Assembly: GCA_005790605.1 (NCBI GenBank)
Contig: SXUI01000062.1
Coordinates: forward strand, 1-41,286
Direction: 5' to 3'
From: Planctomycetia bacterium
GTDB lineage: Bacteria; Planctomycetota; Phycisphaerae; Phycisphaerales; SM1A02
Length of the DNA: 41,286 bases
Shown: one piece after another, positions 25,712-33,881 of the stretch
How positions within the stretch are numbered: the stretch's first letter is position 1
How the letters are laid out: every line of letters begins with the position of its first letter
Position numbers and translations under genes: made by a program
The notes under the pieces: generated by a model
Database searches by the model: none
What the model was told of the DNA's origin: nothing
What the model saw: only the letters and a program-made list of their open reading frames with translations

Positions 25712-26698
25712 TCAACTGGCTTCTGCGCGAGGATGGGCCTTGTCGTAGGACTGCCGCATACGCGATTGTGCGAGATGCGTGTAGACCTGCGTGGATGAGA
25801 GGGACTGGTGACCCAACAATTCTTGCACTTGGCGCAGATCGGCGCCGTTCGAGAGCAAGTGCGTCGCGAAGCTGTGACGAATGGTGTGTGGGCTGATATC
25901 CGGATCGAGACCGACCTTCGTGAGGTACTTCGCGACCTTGCGGCGCACCGATCGACTCGACAGGCGCGAACCATGCTTGTTCACAAAGAGCGGCGCGACA
26001 TCTTCCGTTCGAATGCCAGCGACCCGCATTTCAGAGTCAAGCATGTCGAGATAGTGTCGGAGCGATCGCAATGCGGGAAGGCCAAGCGGAACGACGCGCT
26101 CGCGCCGCCCCTTGCCCTTGATCACGATGCACTCTTCCGTCTCGCGCAGATCACCGCGATTGATCGCGACGACTTCGCTGACGCGAATACCGGTGGAGTA
26201 AAGCGTCTCGAGAATCGCGCGGTCGCGCGCGCCGAGCACTTCACGATCGTCAGGCGCAGAGAGCAAGCGCTCCACTTCATCGACCGTGATAGCCTTGGGA
26301 AGTCTGCGCGCTTGCTTTGGAGTTCGGATGAGCGACATCGGATTCGATGCCACGATGCCCCGCTTCTCCATCCACTTGTGGAATGATCGAAGCGTTGCAA
26401 TCTTGCGTGCCATCGTTGCTGGCGAGTACTTCGCCTCGCTCAACTTCGCGAGGAACCCGCGCACGCGCTCCACATCGAGTTGCAGAATCATGCCGGTGAG
26501 CGTCTTGGCATCAACGGTCGAGCGCTCAAACGCGAGCTTCTCTGCCGCGAGATTGAATTGAACGCCTGTCGACTCTGACAGGTGCTCGATGAACTGTCGA
26601 AGATCGAGGCCGTAGCAGCGCGAGGTGTAGGGGCTGAAATGGCGCTCGTCAGTCAGGTAACTGAGGAAGCGATCGACGATCGGGAGATTCTCGTTCAT
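25712..26698 (-). CDS. xerC: Tyrosine recombinase, XerC/XerD type
   Basis: Site-specific recombinase expected to resolve chromosome dimers at dif. At 328 residues it is about 30 longer than typical XerC/D owing to an insert near 42-75 of the SAM-like core-binding domain. All catalytic residues are visible: Arg172 (STGIRVSEV), Lys196 (IKGKGRRERVVPL), His271 and Arg274 (SPHTIRHSFATHLL), His297 (LLGHQSLSSTQ) and the nucleophile Tyr306 (VYTH). The intact set, the lack of flanking repeats, and the surrounding housekeeping genes argue for the chromosomal enzyme and not a phage integrase. Whether it is the C or D partner cannot be decided here. ATG at 26698; likely first gene of an xerC-lipoprotein-methyltransferase transcript. 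Confidence 0.93.
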   Translation of the reverse strand: MNENLPIVDRFLSYLTDERHFSPYTSRCYGLDLRQFIEHLSESTGVQFNLAAEKLAFERSTVDAKTLTGMILQLDVERVRGFLAKLSEAKYSPATMARKIATLRSFHKWMEKRGIVASNPMSLIRTPKQARRLPKAITVDEVERLLSAPDDREVLGARDRAILETLYSTGIRVSEVVAINRGDLRETEECIVIKGKGRRERVVPLGLPALRSLRHYLDMLDSEMRVAGIRTEDVAPLFVNKHGSRLSSRSVRRKVAKYLTKVGLDPDISPHTIRHSFATHLLSNGADLRQVQELLGHQSLSSTQVYTHLAQSRMRQSYDKAHPRAEAS

Positions 26699-27018
26699 GG
26701 CAGGTAACCTTCCGAACGCACGCGCGGACCAGCGACGGCCTCGCTTGCGTTCCTATGTTTGTGAAACTCGATATCGGCTATGTCGGGTCGGAGAAGTTGA
26801 CGCTTTTCGGTCATATGACTGAGAATCATTCAGACCGGAAACCTGTTCAACAGAGACCGATAGTAGGTGTGCCCCCTTCAACGGGACAAAGCAGAACTTC
26901 CGATTTCGCCCTGCATCTTCCTATCCTGTCTACATTTACCGCTCTGGAGCGCCGGAACGGGGATTTGCGTCCTTTTGACCCACTGGCGCAGATGCTCGTG
27001 GGCAACCATCCCGCCGAG
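26699..27018. other. 320-bp intergenic region upstream of xerC
   Basis: Lower in GC than its surroundings and without a credible gene; the long + frame crossing it is antisense to the lipoprotein at 27019-27789. It separates the end of the lipoprotein operon from xerC on the same strand, so it should hold the xerC promoter; one candidate is listed at 26860-26889. No clear terminator hairpin was seen after the stop at 27019. Confidence 0.5.
26860..26889 (-). promoter_or_regulatory. Possible xerC promoter
   Basis: On the minus strand TTGTCC (26889-26884), an 18-bp spacer and TACTAT (26865-26860), each matching four of six consensus bases. Transcription would begin near 26853, leaving a leader of about 155 nt before xerC. 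Confidence 0.3.
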
Positions 27019-27789
27019 TTATTCCGGCTCTTCGCTCGCGACAACCGGGTTACAGCGGTACCCCTCCTGGTGGAGCAGGTCGCGGATCAACACGTAGGAG
27101 GCGAAGCGAGCGAACAGGTCCATGCGCGTCTCGTAGGCGCGGTTGCCGAAGGTTCCGTCTTGCTCAGTCCGCCCCACCGTGTAGATGTCGAGTTCGGCCA
27201 TGGTGTCGTGGCCGCGGGCGTCGAAGAGTCGGGATGCCTGCGACATTGCAACGCGTGTGCCGTTCGTATCCGATCCCACCGATTCACTCGTCGGCATGGT
27301 GAGCTCGCGAAGGTCGATCGGACGCCGATTGTCTTCAGGAGATCCCGAAATCAGTTCAACCGCGATGCCGAGGCGAAGCGGCTTGTACGGATCGTAGGTC
27401 GTCACGGTCCCGAGGACGAGTCCATCCGCTTGCAGTGTTCGCATCAGTGTGAATGCTTGCTGACGATCGAACACGCCAGTCATGCCGAGCGACTTCATCG
27501 CGGCAATTGTGCGATTCACGGGAAGGCATCGAAGGCCATCGACGCCCTCCACTTCTTCGACGAAGCGATCCGCGACTGCCGCACCATCCACAATGCTCAC
27601 ACCGGACTCATTCCCAAACGGAACCACCGCCCACACGCGCTCCTCCGGATACGGACTTTGCAAGATGACGGGACTCGAGAGTCGTGGCGCGGCACATCCG
27701 ACAGTCGCAAGCGACGCAACCAAGCACACCGCCGTCGTGGCGATGATGCGAAGAAGAGGATGGCGGAAGATGTTCGTAAGCGTTTGCAT
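27019..27789 (-). CDS. Lipoprotein with TolB N-domain/CsgG-like fold
   Basis: 256 residues from the ATG at 27789, chosen because GGAGG lies 8 nt upstream; earlier in-frame ATGs at 27831, 27825 and 27804 lack this. The N-terminus (MQTLTNIFRHPLLRIIATTA...) is a signal peptide ending ATVGCAAP, probably lipidated at the Cys. The mature part starts VWAVVPFGNESGVSIVDGAAVADRF..., a VVPFxNxSG strand followed by a helix, then LRCLPVNRTIAAMKSLGM, a DGLVLGTVTTYDPY strand and a strand of the form LGIAVELIS. This succession resembles the N-terminal domain of TolB and related CsgG/LpoB-type lipoproteins. That resemblance is by eye only. It follows the TolB-propeller lipoprotein gene by 56 bp on the same strand. 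Confidence 0.75.
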   Translation of the reverse strand: MQTLTNIFRHPLLRIIATTAVCLVASLATVGCAAPRLSSPVILQSPYPEERVWAVVPFGNESGVSIVDGAAVADRFVEEVEGVDGLRCLPVNRTIAAMKSLGMTGVFDRQQAFTLMRTLQADGLVLGTVTTYDPYKPLRLGIAVELISGSPEDNRRPIDLRELTMPTSESVGSDTNGTRVAMSQASRLFDARGHDTMAELDIYTVGRTEQDGTFGNRAYETRMDLFARFASYVLIRDLLHQEGYRCNPVVASEEPE

Positions 27790-27845
27790 TGCGTGCGCCT
27801 CCATGCGCGTGAGTTCCCAATCCATGGGCAATGTTCAATCGATCA

Positions 27846-29249
27846 TCAAGGTGTCGTTGGACTCATTGGATCAACTCCGAGTGGATCGACCGCGCCTGCG
27901 AGCGGATCCGCAAGTGCCGGCGCAAATCCAGTCGTCGGCGCGACCGTTGTTGGCGCAAGAAGTGTCGGAGCAGCAACAGGTCGCTGCGCCATTGCTGGCG
28001 GAGGACTCATGGGAGTCGTGCTTGGCGCGGCGACCGACCAGATGTTCTCCACGCCGCCTCGGTTGCTCACAAAATAGACCCGACCATCAACGCCCCACGC
28101 AGGCTGCATATTGCGAAAGCGGCTATTCGTGAGGCTCACGCGATTCGTGCCATCGCGATAGACCGTCCAAATGTCGGATTGCGCGGGCCATTCGCTGTTT
28201 CCATCGGGATTGACCACTGTGGTGAACACGATTTGTTCTCCATCGGGCGACCAATTGGGCTGCAGCACCGCGGCATTCTTCGCGCTCACAATCTCGGTCG
28301 GGTTCTTCCCTTCGCCTCGCTCAAGTTCGATGGTCCAAAGACCATACAGACGCGATCCTCGTTGGCGCGCGCGCTGAAAGAGGAGTCGATCCTGCGATGC
28401 TTCTGGCGACCAACGAGGCAAGAATCCTTCGCAGACGAAAGTACGCGCTGCTGGCGCGGAAGTGTCAACAATCCAAATCTCCCAAGTCTCCGTGCGACCA
28501 TTCTTCCGGCTGAATCCAAGGCGTCGGCTATCCGGAGCCCAAGTCGGCTGCACTTCGTCGTCCGCGTCGCTCGTCACCTGCGTCGGAGGACCACCATCCA
28601 CGCTCATCACGAAGATGTCCCAGTTTCCATTTCGGTTTGAGGCAAACGCAATCTGCTTTCCATCCGGGGAAGCCGAAGGCATCAGATCATCCGCTGGATC
28701 CGTTGTGAGTTGCGTCGTTGTTCGTCCGTCGATCGCCTTGCGATAGACATCGAAAGTTGGTCGGTGCTGCGTTGAAGCGTAGACGACGAACCGCCCCTGT
28801 CGCTCGACATCTGGGCTGTAGTCGCCGCCTTCGGTCGCGTAGGAAACTTGCGAGAGATTGCCGCCACCTTCGGAGAGGTTCGAGTCCTGCATGCGGCGCG
28901 TGTCGCCGTAAATCCCAACGGGCATGGTGGATCGGCGCTGTCCTGCAGCCGCAGGAGTTGAGCTTCCAGTTGCCGCAGCGGATGTTGGTGAACCAAACTC
29001 GACGGGTCGAGGAGTGGGCGCGTTTCCATTGGGGGTTGCGCCCCCAACGGCATGATCTGCCGACACGAGCGCATCTCCTGCAGGGTCCGCGGCAGGAAGC
29101 GTCGGCCGCGCGGCTGCGCGCTTGGGGGCGCTGGTCGGTGCGCGTGGCGTCGAAGTCGACGAAAAATCAAACATCGAGCAACCAGAAACGGCGCCGATTG
29201 CGAGAATTGAGGTCAGAAACGAGATGGTTTGCGTCCGTGCGGTTTTCAT
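27846..29249 (-). CDS. TolB-like WD40/PD40 beta-propeller lipoprotein
   Basis: 467 residues from the ATG at 29249, which has GGAG 8 nt upstream and gives MKTARTQTISFLTS. Signal peptide with a good lipobox (AVSGC, Cys ~24). After a Ser/Thr/Pro/Ala-rich linker (~30-125) come six PD40 blades, each with a P(x)WSPDG-like corner: DYSPDVERQG, MPSASPDGKQIAFASN, QPTWAPDSRRLGFSR, PRWSPEASQDRLLF, QPNWSPDGEQIVFTT and QPAWGVDGRVYFVSN. This is the propeller found in the C-terminal half of TolB, which works with Pal and TolA in envelope integrity and division. The TolB N-domain is absent; a separate lipoprotein resembling it is encoded next. A Pro/Ala-rich low-complexity tail follows the last blade. No tolQ, tolR, tolA or pal gene is in the window. 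Confidence 0.85.
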   Translation of the reverse strand: MKTARTQTISFLTSILAIGAVSGCSMFDFSSTSTPRAPTSAPKRAAARPTLPAADPAGDALVSADHAVGGATPNGNAPTPRPVEFGSPTSAAATGSSTPAAAGQRRSTMPVGIYGDTRRMQDSNLSEGGGNLSQVSYATEGGDYSPDVERQGRFVVYASTQHRPTFDVYRKAIDGRTTTQLTTDPADDLMPSASPDGKQIAFASNRNGNWDIFVMSVDGGPPTQVTSDADDEVQPTWAPDSRRLGFSRKNGRTETWEIWIVDTSAPAARTFVCEGFLPRWSPEASQDRLLFQRARQRGSRLYGLWTIELERGEGKNPTEIVSAKNAAVLQPNWSPDGEQIVFTTVVNPDGNSEWPAQSDIWTVYRDGTNRVSLTNSRFRNMQPAWGVDGRVYFVSNRGGVENIWSVAAPSTTPMSPPPAMAQRPVAAPTLLAPTTVAPTTGFAPALADPLAGAVDPLGVDPMSPTTP

Positions 29250-29292
29250 AGCGAGCACTCCGTGCATCGGTCAGGCCACCGGACAGGATCAA

Positions 29293-29311
29293 TCGCCGTG
29301 CCAAGCGGCGA
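29293..29311. repeat. 6-bp hairpin in the TolB/tRNA intergenic region
   Basis: TCGCCG (29293-29298), loop TGCCAAG, CGGCGA (29306-29311). It lies in the 130-bp region between the divergent lipoprotein gene and the tRNA. Function unknown; chance is possible in GC-rich DNA. Confidence 0.25.
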
Positions 29312-29379
29312 ATTGGTCCGCAGGAACGCGCAAACGCTGCGGCAGAAGGGGTGATTCGGCTATCATTTCTCCCCTTCGC

Positions 29380-29452
29380 GGTTGCGTAGCTCAGTTGGTA
29401 GAGCAAGCGGCTTTTAACCGCTAGGTCCTGGGTTCAAGTCCCAGCGCAATCA
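29380..29452 (+). tRNA. tRNA-Lys (anticodon UUU)
   Basis: A complete cloverleaf: acceptor GGTTGCG (29380-29386) with CGCAATC (29445-29451, one G-U pair), D arm GCTC/GAGC around AGTTGGTA, anticodon arm AGCGG-CTTTTAA-CCGCT with anticodon TTT (29413-29415), variable loop AGGTC, T arm CTGGG-TTCAAGT-CCCAG, and discriminator A at 29452. CCA is not encoded and must be added after transcription. A TATCAT -10-like box lies at 29361-29366. The SNF2 gene begins 41 bp downstream. The 3' end shows no duplicated copy elsewhere in the window, so it gives no sign of use as an integration site. Confidence 0.97.
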
Positions 29453-29493
29453 TCCTTCCCTGCCCTGTATCTCAGACTGAACGGACTTTGCTC

Positions 29494-32400
29494 ATGCTCG
29501 TCATCCACGCTGTTTGGACGAGGGACCGCCTCCACATCTGGGGCGAAGACGCCCTTGCGGCCCAGAATCTCCGACGAAGTGTCGATGATGCACCACCTGC
29601 CGCAACGGAAGTCCTCACGGCGGTTCATGTCCATCCATTTGCGGTGCAACAAGCTGCCCTCGCGAGCACTGTGAGCACGCTCGCAGGGGGCGCGAGCATC
29701 CTCGCGCTTGATGACATCCATCCAGCGAGCGAGCGACTCAAGCTCGTGTTGCCTTCACGCGCCACCGAACGAGGAACAGAGCCGATGCCGAGCGATCGAC
29801 TCGCGCTCGCGCTGGGCTGGATGGATGTGGATGATGACATTCTGCACGCGAGCACGATTGAAGTTCCTGCAGTCGCGCTTGACGCTCCAGCGGCACTGCG
29901 TTTTCTTCTCGCGGTCGAAGAGACGGAGCACGATGCAAACCTGCTTGGCCATGAACTTGAGTGGTGGCGCGCCCTCGCGGATCTCGCAACGGACTTGCTT
30001 GCAGATATGCGCGTCGTACCGAGCCTCGTGCAGGAGAAGTCCGGTCGATTCATCGCAATGTGGCAGCCGTGGCTCGCTGATGGCGAGCCGGCGCAACGAG
30101 CGGACGCGCTCCTTCGCGCCATGCCGCCCGTCGTGCGCTGCTGCGAGGATGAGTGTCGAAACCAGCCGTGGAACTGTTTTGAGGCCGCACTCGTTGGCTT
30201 GATCGACGGCGAGATTCGAAGCATGCTCGTGCGCGAGAGTTTCGGCGACGCGATCGATGAACGAGTACCGGAGAACGATGCGCATGTCGCATGGCTGACC
30301 GGATTGCTCGGCGTACAGCGCACGGTGCAAGGCCTCAAACACAGTGACACCTATCTCATGCGCGGCGCGAGGCAATGGCTCGCGCAACTCGATGATGTTG
30401 GTGAAGGTCGGTTGGTCCGACTCTGCCTCGAACTCGAGGAGCCTGAGTCAGACGAAACCGAGACCGTCGCGCAAGATGGCCGTCACGCGCGGTGGAATCT
30501 CCAGTTCAAACTGATCACGACCGACGATCCACCAGTCGTCATTGAAGCTTCCCAAGTTTGGGCGCACGGTCGCGATGGACTGAAAGGCTTGCTTGCCCGA
30601 ATGGGCGACGAAGGCGAACCGGCTGCAAATGTATTCTTGAGTGAGCTCGCGCGCGCGGCCCGAATCTGGCCTCGCATCGAGCGCGCGCTTGAAGAGAACG
30701 AGCCTGAAGGGCTCGAGCTGTCGACGAACGAAGCATATGCGTTCCTCCGCGACTTCCGACCCATTCTCTCGGAGGCTGGGTTTGTGGTGATCGCGCCACC
30801 TTGGTGGGGTCAGGCTGCGAGCCGACTGGGCGCACGCCTTGTGATTGACTCAGGCGCTGCTGCACCGGACTTCGTCGGAGGCGCTGCGGCCTCGGGCGAA
30901 CAATCGCACCTCGGACTTCACTCACTCGTCGACTACTCGTGGCAGATTGCACTGGGTGAGCAACCGCTTTCGATCGAAGAGTTTCAGCGGCTCGCAGGGC
31001 AAGGCTCTCCGTTGCTCCGCGTAGGCGGGCAGTGGGTTGAGATTCGTCCGGAGGATCTCGTGGGCGCCATGCGATTCTTGAAAGAGCACCCTGGCGGGAA
31101 GATGACAGTGATGCAAGCACTTCGGCTTGCCAACGGTCTCGACGGTGCAGACAGCGGGCTCCCCATTCTTGGTCTTGACAGTTCGGGATGGGTGACTGAG
31201 TTACTCAGTTTCACGGGCAACGAATCGTTCTCCAAAGTCGAGCAGCCTACGAAGTTTCAGGGCACGCTTCGTCCGTACCAGGTCGTCGGCGTGTCGTGGC
31301 TTGCGTTCCTCGACAAGTTCGGACTCGGTGGATGCCTCGCCGATGACATGGGTCTTGGAAAGACCGTGCAACTCATCGCACTCCTCCAGCACGAAAGACA
31401 AGTTGCAGGCGAGCGCGTGGTGGGCCCAACCCTGCTGGTGTGTCCCATGTCCGTCGTGGGCAACTGGACGCGCGAACTCCACCGCTTCGCACCTGAGTTG
31501 CAAGTCCATGTGCATCATGGACCCGAGCGGCCGATCGAGGAGAGTTTCGTTCGCGTTGCGATGTCGAGCGATGTCATCATTACGACCTACGCACTGGTCG
31601 TGCGCGATCTCGAGTCACTCAATCGAGTGCACTGGCGTCGCATCGCGCTTGATGAAGCGCAGCACATCAAGAACCCACCGACGAAGCAAACCGCATCGAT
31701 TCGATCGCTGCGCACGAGCCATCGAGTCGCACTCACAGGTACACCTGTTGAGAATCGACTTTCTGAGTTGTGGTCGATCCTCGAGTTCTGCACGCCAAGT
31801 TATCTCGGCACCAACGGCGACTTCCGTCGGCGATTTGCGATGCCGATCGAGCGGCATAAGGATCGCCGACAAGGCGAGCGATTGAAGTCCCTCGTGCGCC
31901 CATTCATTCTTCGCCGTGTGAAGACGGATCCGACGGTGATCTCGGATTTGCCGCCGTTGATTGAGTCGCGACAGATCGTCCCGCTCACGGTCGAACAAGC
32001 GCAGCTCTATGAAGCCGTCGTCGCGGAGATGCTGCACAAGGTTGAAGCGAGCGAGGGCATTCAGCGGCGCGGTCTCGTGCTCAGTGCACTCGTGAAGCTC
32101 AAGCAAATCTGCAATCACCCGGCGCATTTCCTCCGTCAGGTGGAGCGCGGCACGGTCGAAGAGTCCGAGGACGACGATGGTGAAGTGCCAGAGAGTCCAG
32201 CCGCATCGCGTCGTAGCGGGAAGGCCACACGCCTCATCGAGATGCTTGAAGAGCTGGCTGCAAACAAGGACCGCGCGCTGATCTTCACGCAGTACCGTCA
32301 GATGGGCCACATTCTCGTGTCGATGATTCGGCGCGAGCTCGGACTCGAAGCGCTCTTCCTCCATGGGGGCACGCCGCAAGCGAAGCGCGATCAGCTTGTC

Positions 32401-32763
32401 GATCGATTCCAATCCAACGATCCTGCGTGTCCGATCTTCGTGCTCTCCCTCAAGGCCGGTGGCGTCGGTTTGAATCTCACCGCCGCCAACCATGTCTTCC
32501 ACTTTGACCGCTGGTGGAACCCCGCCGTCGAAAACCAAGCGACAGACCGGGCATTCCGTATCGGACAGCATCGCACGGTCAATGTGCACAAGATGATGTC
32601 CACCGGCACACTCGAGCAACAGATCGACGCGATGATTGAGCAGAAGACCGAGCTCGCCAAGCAGATCATCGGAACAGGCGAGCAATGGCTCACCGAACTT
32701 TCCGTCGGCCAACTCCGCGACCTTCTCACACTCAGGCGCGACGGCGTGGAGGATGAAGATTGA
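29494..32763 (+). CDS. SNF2-family DNA-dependent ATPase (Swi2/Snf2 helicase-like)
   Basis: 1089 residues from the ATG at 29494 (a TTG at 29488 would add two). The first ~580 residues are the bacterial SNF2-associated region with no catalytic motif. The ATPase core begins at LRPYQVVGVSWLAFLDKFGLGG. Motif I DDMGLGKT (617-624), motif II DEAQ (720-723), motif III LTGTPVENRLSELWSI, the helicase C lobe IFTQYRQMG, FVLSLKAGGVGLNLTAA, and motif VI QATDRAFRIGQ are all intact. An acidic spacer (EESEDDDGE) divides the lobes. Such proteins translocate on duplex DNA and remodel protein-DNA complexes; the bacterial cellular role is often transcription recycling or repair. The downstream SWIM gene overlaps its stop, so the two are coupled and probably act together. 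Confidence 0.94.
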   Translation: MLVIHAVWTRDRLHIWGEDALAAQNLRRSVDDAPPAATEVLTAVHVHPFAVQQAALASTVSTLAGGASILALDDIHPASERLKLVLPSRATERGTEPMPSDRLALALGWMDVDDDILHASTIEVPAVALDAPAALRFLLAVEETEHDANLLGHELEWWRALADLATDLLADMRVVPSLVQEKSGRFIAMWQPWLADGEPAQRADALLRAMPPVVRCCEDECRNQPWNCFEAALVGLIDGEIRSMLVRESFGDAIDERVPENDAHVAWLTGLLGVQRTVQGLKHSDTYLMRGARQWLAQLDDVGEGRLVRLCLELEEPESDETETVAQDGRHARWNLQFKLITTDDPPVVIEASQVWAHGRDGLKGLLARMGDEGEPAANVFLSELARAARIWPRIERALEENEPEGLELSTNEAYAFLRDFRPILSEAGFVVIAPPWWGQAASRLGARLVIDSGAAAPDFVGGAAASGEQSHLGLHSLVDYSWQIALGEQPLSIEEFQRLAGQGSPLLRVGGQWVEIRPEDLVGAMRFLKEHPGGKMTVMQALRLANGLDGADSGLPILGLDSSGWVTELLSFTGNESFSKVEQPTKFQGTLRPYQVVGVSWLAFLDKFGLGGCLADDMGLGKTVQLIALLQHERQVAGERVVGPTLLVCPMSVVGNWTRELHRFAPELQVHVHHGPERPIEESFVRVAMSSDVIITTYALVVRDLESLNRVHWRRIALDEAQHIKNPPTKQTASIRSLRTSHRVALTGTPVENRLSELWSILEFCTPSYLGTNGDFRRRFAMPIERHKDRRQGERLKSLVRPFILRRVKTDPTVISDLPPLIESRQIVPLTVEQAQLYEAVVAEMLHKVEASEGIQRRGLVLSALVKLKQICNHPAHFLRQVERGTVEESEDDDGEVPESPAASRRSGKATRLIEMLEELAANKDRALIFTQYRQMGHILVSMIRRELGLEALFLHGGTPQAKRDQLVDRFQSNDPACPIFVLSLKAGGVGLNLTAANHVFHFDRWWNPAVENQATDRAFRIGQHRTVNVHKMMSTGTLEQQIDAMIEQKTELAKQIIGTGEQWLTELSVGQLRDLLTLRRDGVEDED
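32748..32752 (+). promoter_or_regulatory. Ribosome-binding site deciding a TTG start
   Basis: GGAGG at 32748-32752, inside the end of the SNF2 gene, is seven bases before TTG at 32760. This is one of the few strong Shine-Dalgarno sequences in the window and supports the non-ATG start of the SWIM gene. Confidence 0.75.
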
Positions 32764-33869
32764 GTACTCCTGATCCGCGCCCACCGCAGAGCTTTCCTTC
32801 GCGCGCGCAGGCGCAGGACAACCTCGAAGCATCGTTGGACAAGACTCCGTTCGTTTCCGACGAGCCTGAAGTCATCAACACGACTTCCATCTCGATGCGA
32901 TCCTTGCAGTCGACTCAGCAGTCGAGCAACTTTTCACCAAGTTTCCGATCGCAACGCAAACAGGAAACGCCGCGACGACTCAAGCACGGCATACGATTCC
33001 GCCGCAAGGAGAATCTTGACGACCTGCCGTGGCCAGCGGCTCCGTGGACCACTCTCCTGTGCGCATCAGGCAGCGCTGACCTCTTGCCCGAAGCGCTCGA
33101 CTACGCGCGGCAGGGACAGACCGCATCGTTGATCGTGACGCCGCACGGCATCGAAGCTGCGGTGCAAGGCCGTGAGCCTCGCCCCTATCAAGTGCGCATC
33201 GACACTGATGTGTTCAGTAGCTCGGATTGGGATCGCGTGGTACAGATCATGGCGCGAGAAGCGCTGTACAGCGCCAAACTGCTCGCCGGCGAAATGCCGC
33301 CGCAAGTAGAGAGTCCCTTCCAGTCACTCGGGCTGACGCTCGTGCCGCAATCGATGCAAGAGGTGCGTTGTTCTTGCACCTGTGGATCCTGCACGCACAC
33401 GGCATCGTGTAAGCATGTGCTTTGCGTTGCAGCGCTTCTCGCGGAGCGCCTCGCGGGCGACCCCCTGCTCGCATTCACGCTCCGCGGACTTGACGGACAG
33501 AAGCTTCTTGAGCGCCTTCAAGAGGCTCGCGCGATTGCGACTCGAGGCATTGCGCGTGCGCACTCGATGCCTCCCGTTGCGCAATCCGCATCGCACGCGC
33601 CGCCGATTGACGCGTGCCTTCCGAACTTCTGGCGACCACAAGGCGATTCGATCGTTGGTTCAACGCCCTCATTGAATGAGCCCTTCGTGCCACACGCCCT
33701 GTTGAAGCGCTTGGGCCAATCACCGCTTGGCGGGAAGTTTCCGCTCGTTGGATTACTCGCGTCGATCTATGAATCGATCGCGCGCGAGGGACAAACGCTG
33801 CGCGACGAAGAAGGAACGCCGACTTCGAACTCTGACGCAGCAGATCTGACTCGCGACGCGAACACCTGA
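32760..33869 (+). CDS. SWIM zinc-finger protein, partner of the SNF2 ATPase
   Basis: 369 residues. The TTG start at 32760 overlaps the SNF2 stop (TTGA) and is backed by GGAGG seven bases upstream. Residues 1-75 are Ser/Gln/Arg-rich and probably disordered. Residues ~85-195 hold the alpha/beta region found before SWIM domains. The zinc finger is CSC-T-CGSC-THTAS-CKH (204-219), fitting CxC...CxH with Cys204, Cys206, Cys217 and His219, plus two additional cysteines (208, 211), which is unusual. A helix VLCVAALLAERL follows. The C-terminal ~120 residues are of unknown fold. SWIM domains bind DNA or protein, and SWIM genes next to SNF2 genes recur in bacteria, which suggests this subunit guides the ATPase. 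It ends 12 bp from the converging tricorn-like gene. Confidence 0.88.
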   Translation: MSTPDPRPPQSFPSRAQAQDNLEASLDKTPFVSDEPEVINTTSISMRSLQSTQQSSNFSPSFRSQRKQETPRRLKHGIRFRRKENLDDLPWPAAPWTTLLCASGSADLLPEALDYARQGQTASLIVTPHGIEAAVQGREPRPYQVRIDTDVFSSSDWDRVVQIMAREALYSAKLLAGEMPPQVESPFQSLGLTLVPQSMQEVRCSCTCGSCTHTASCKHVLCVAALLAERLAGDPLLAFTLRGLDGQKLLERLQEARAIATRGIARAHSMPPVAQSASHAPPIDACLPNFWRPQGDSIVGSTPSLNEPFVPHALLKRLGQSPLGGKFPLVGLLASIYESIAREGQTLRDEEGTPTSNSDAADLTRDANT

Positions 33870-33881
33870 ACGACGCGTGCT

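Noticed and set aside
26755-28077. Long + strand open frame of about 440 codons
   Set aside because: It is antisense to two lipoproteins with good signal peptides, ribosome-binding sites and PD40 repeats. It is rich in His/Arg and has no recognisable domain.
29380-29452. tRNA-Lys as an integration site for an element reaching to xerC or the SNF2 genes
   Set aside because: No second copy of the tRNA 3' end was seen, the recombinase is a normal Xer protein with an intact housekeeping context, and neighbours show no change in composition that I can see.
31615-32832. Minus-strand open frame of about 405 codons
   Set aside because: Antisense to the SNF2 ATPase core, whose motifs are all intact; a frame kept open by GC-rich codon bias.
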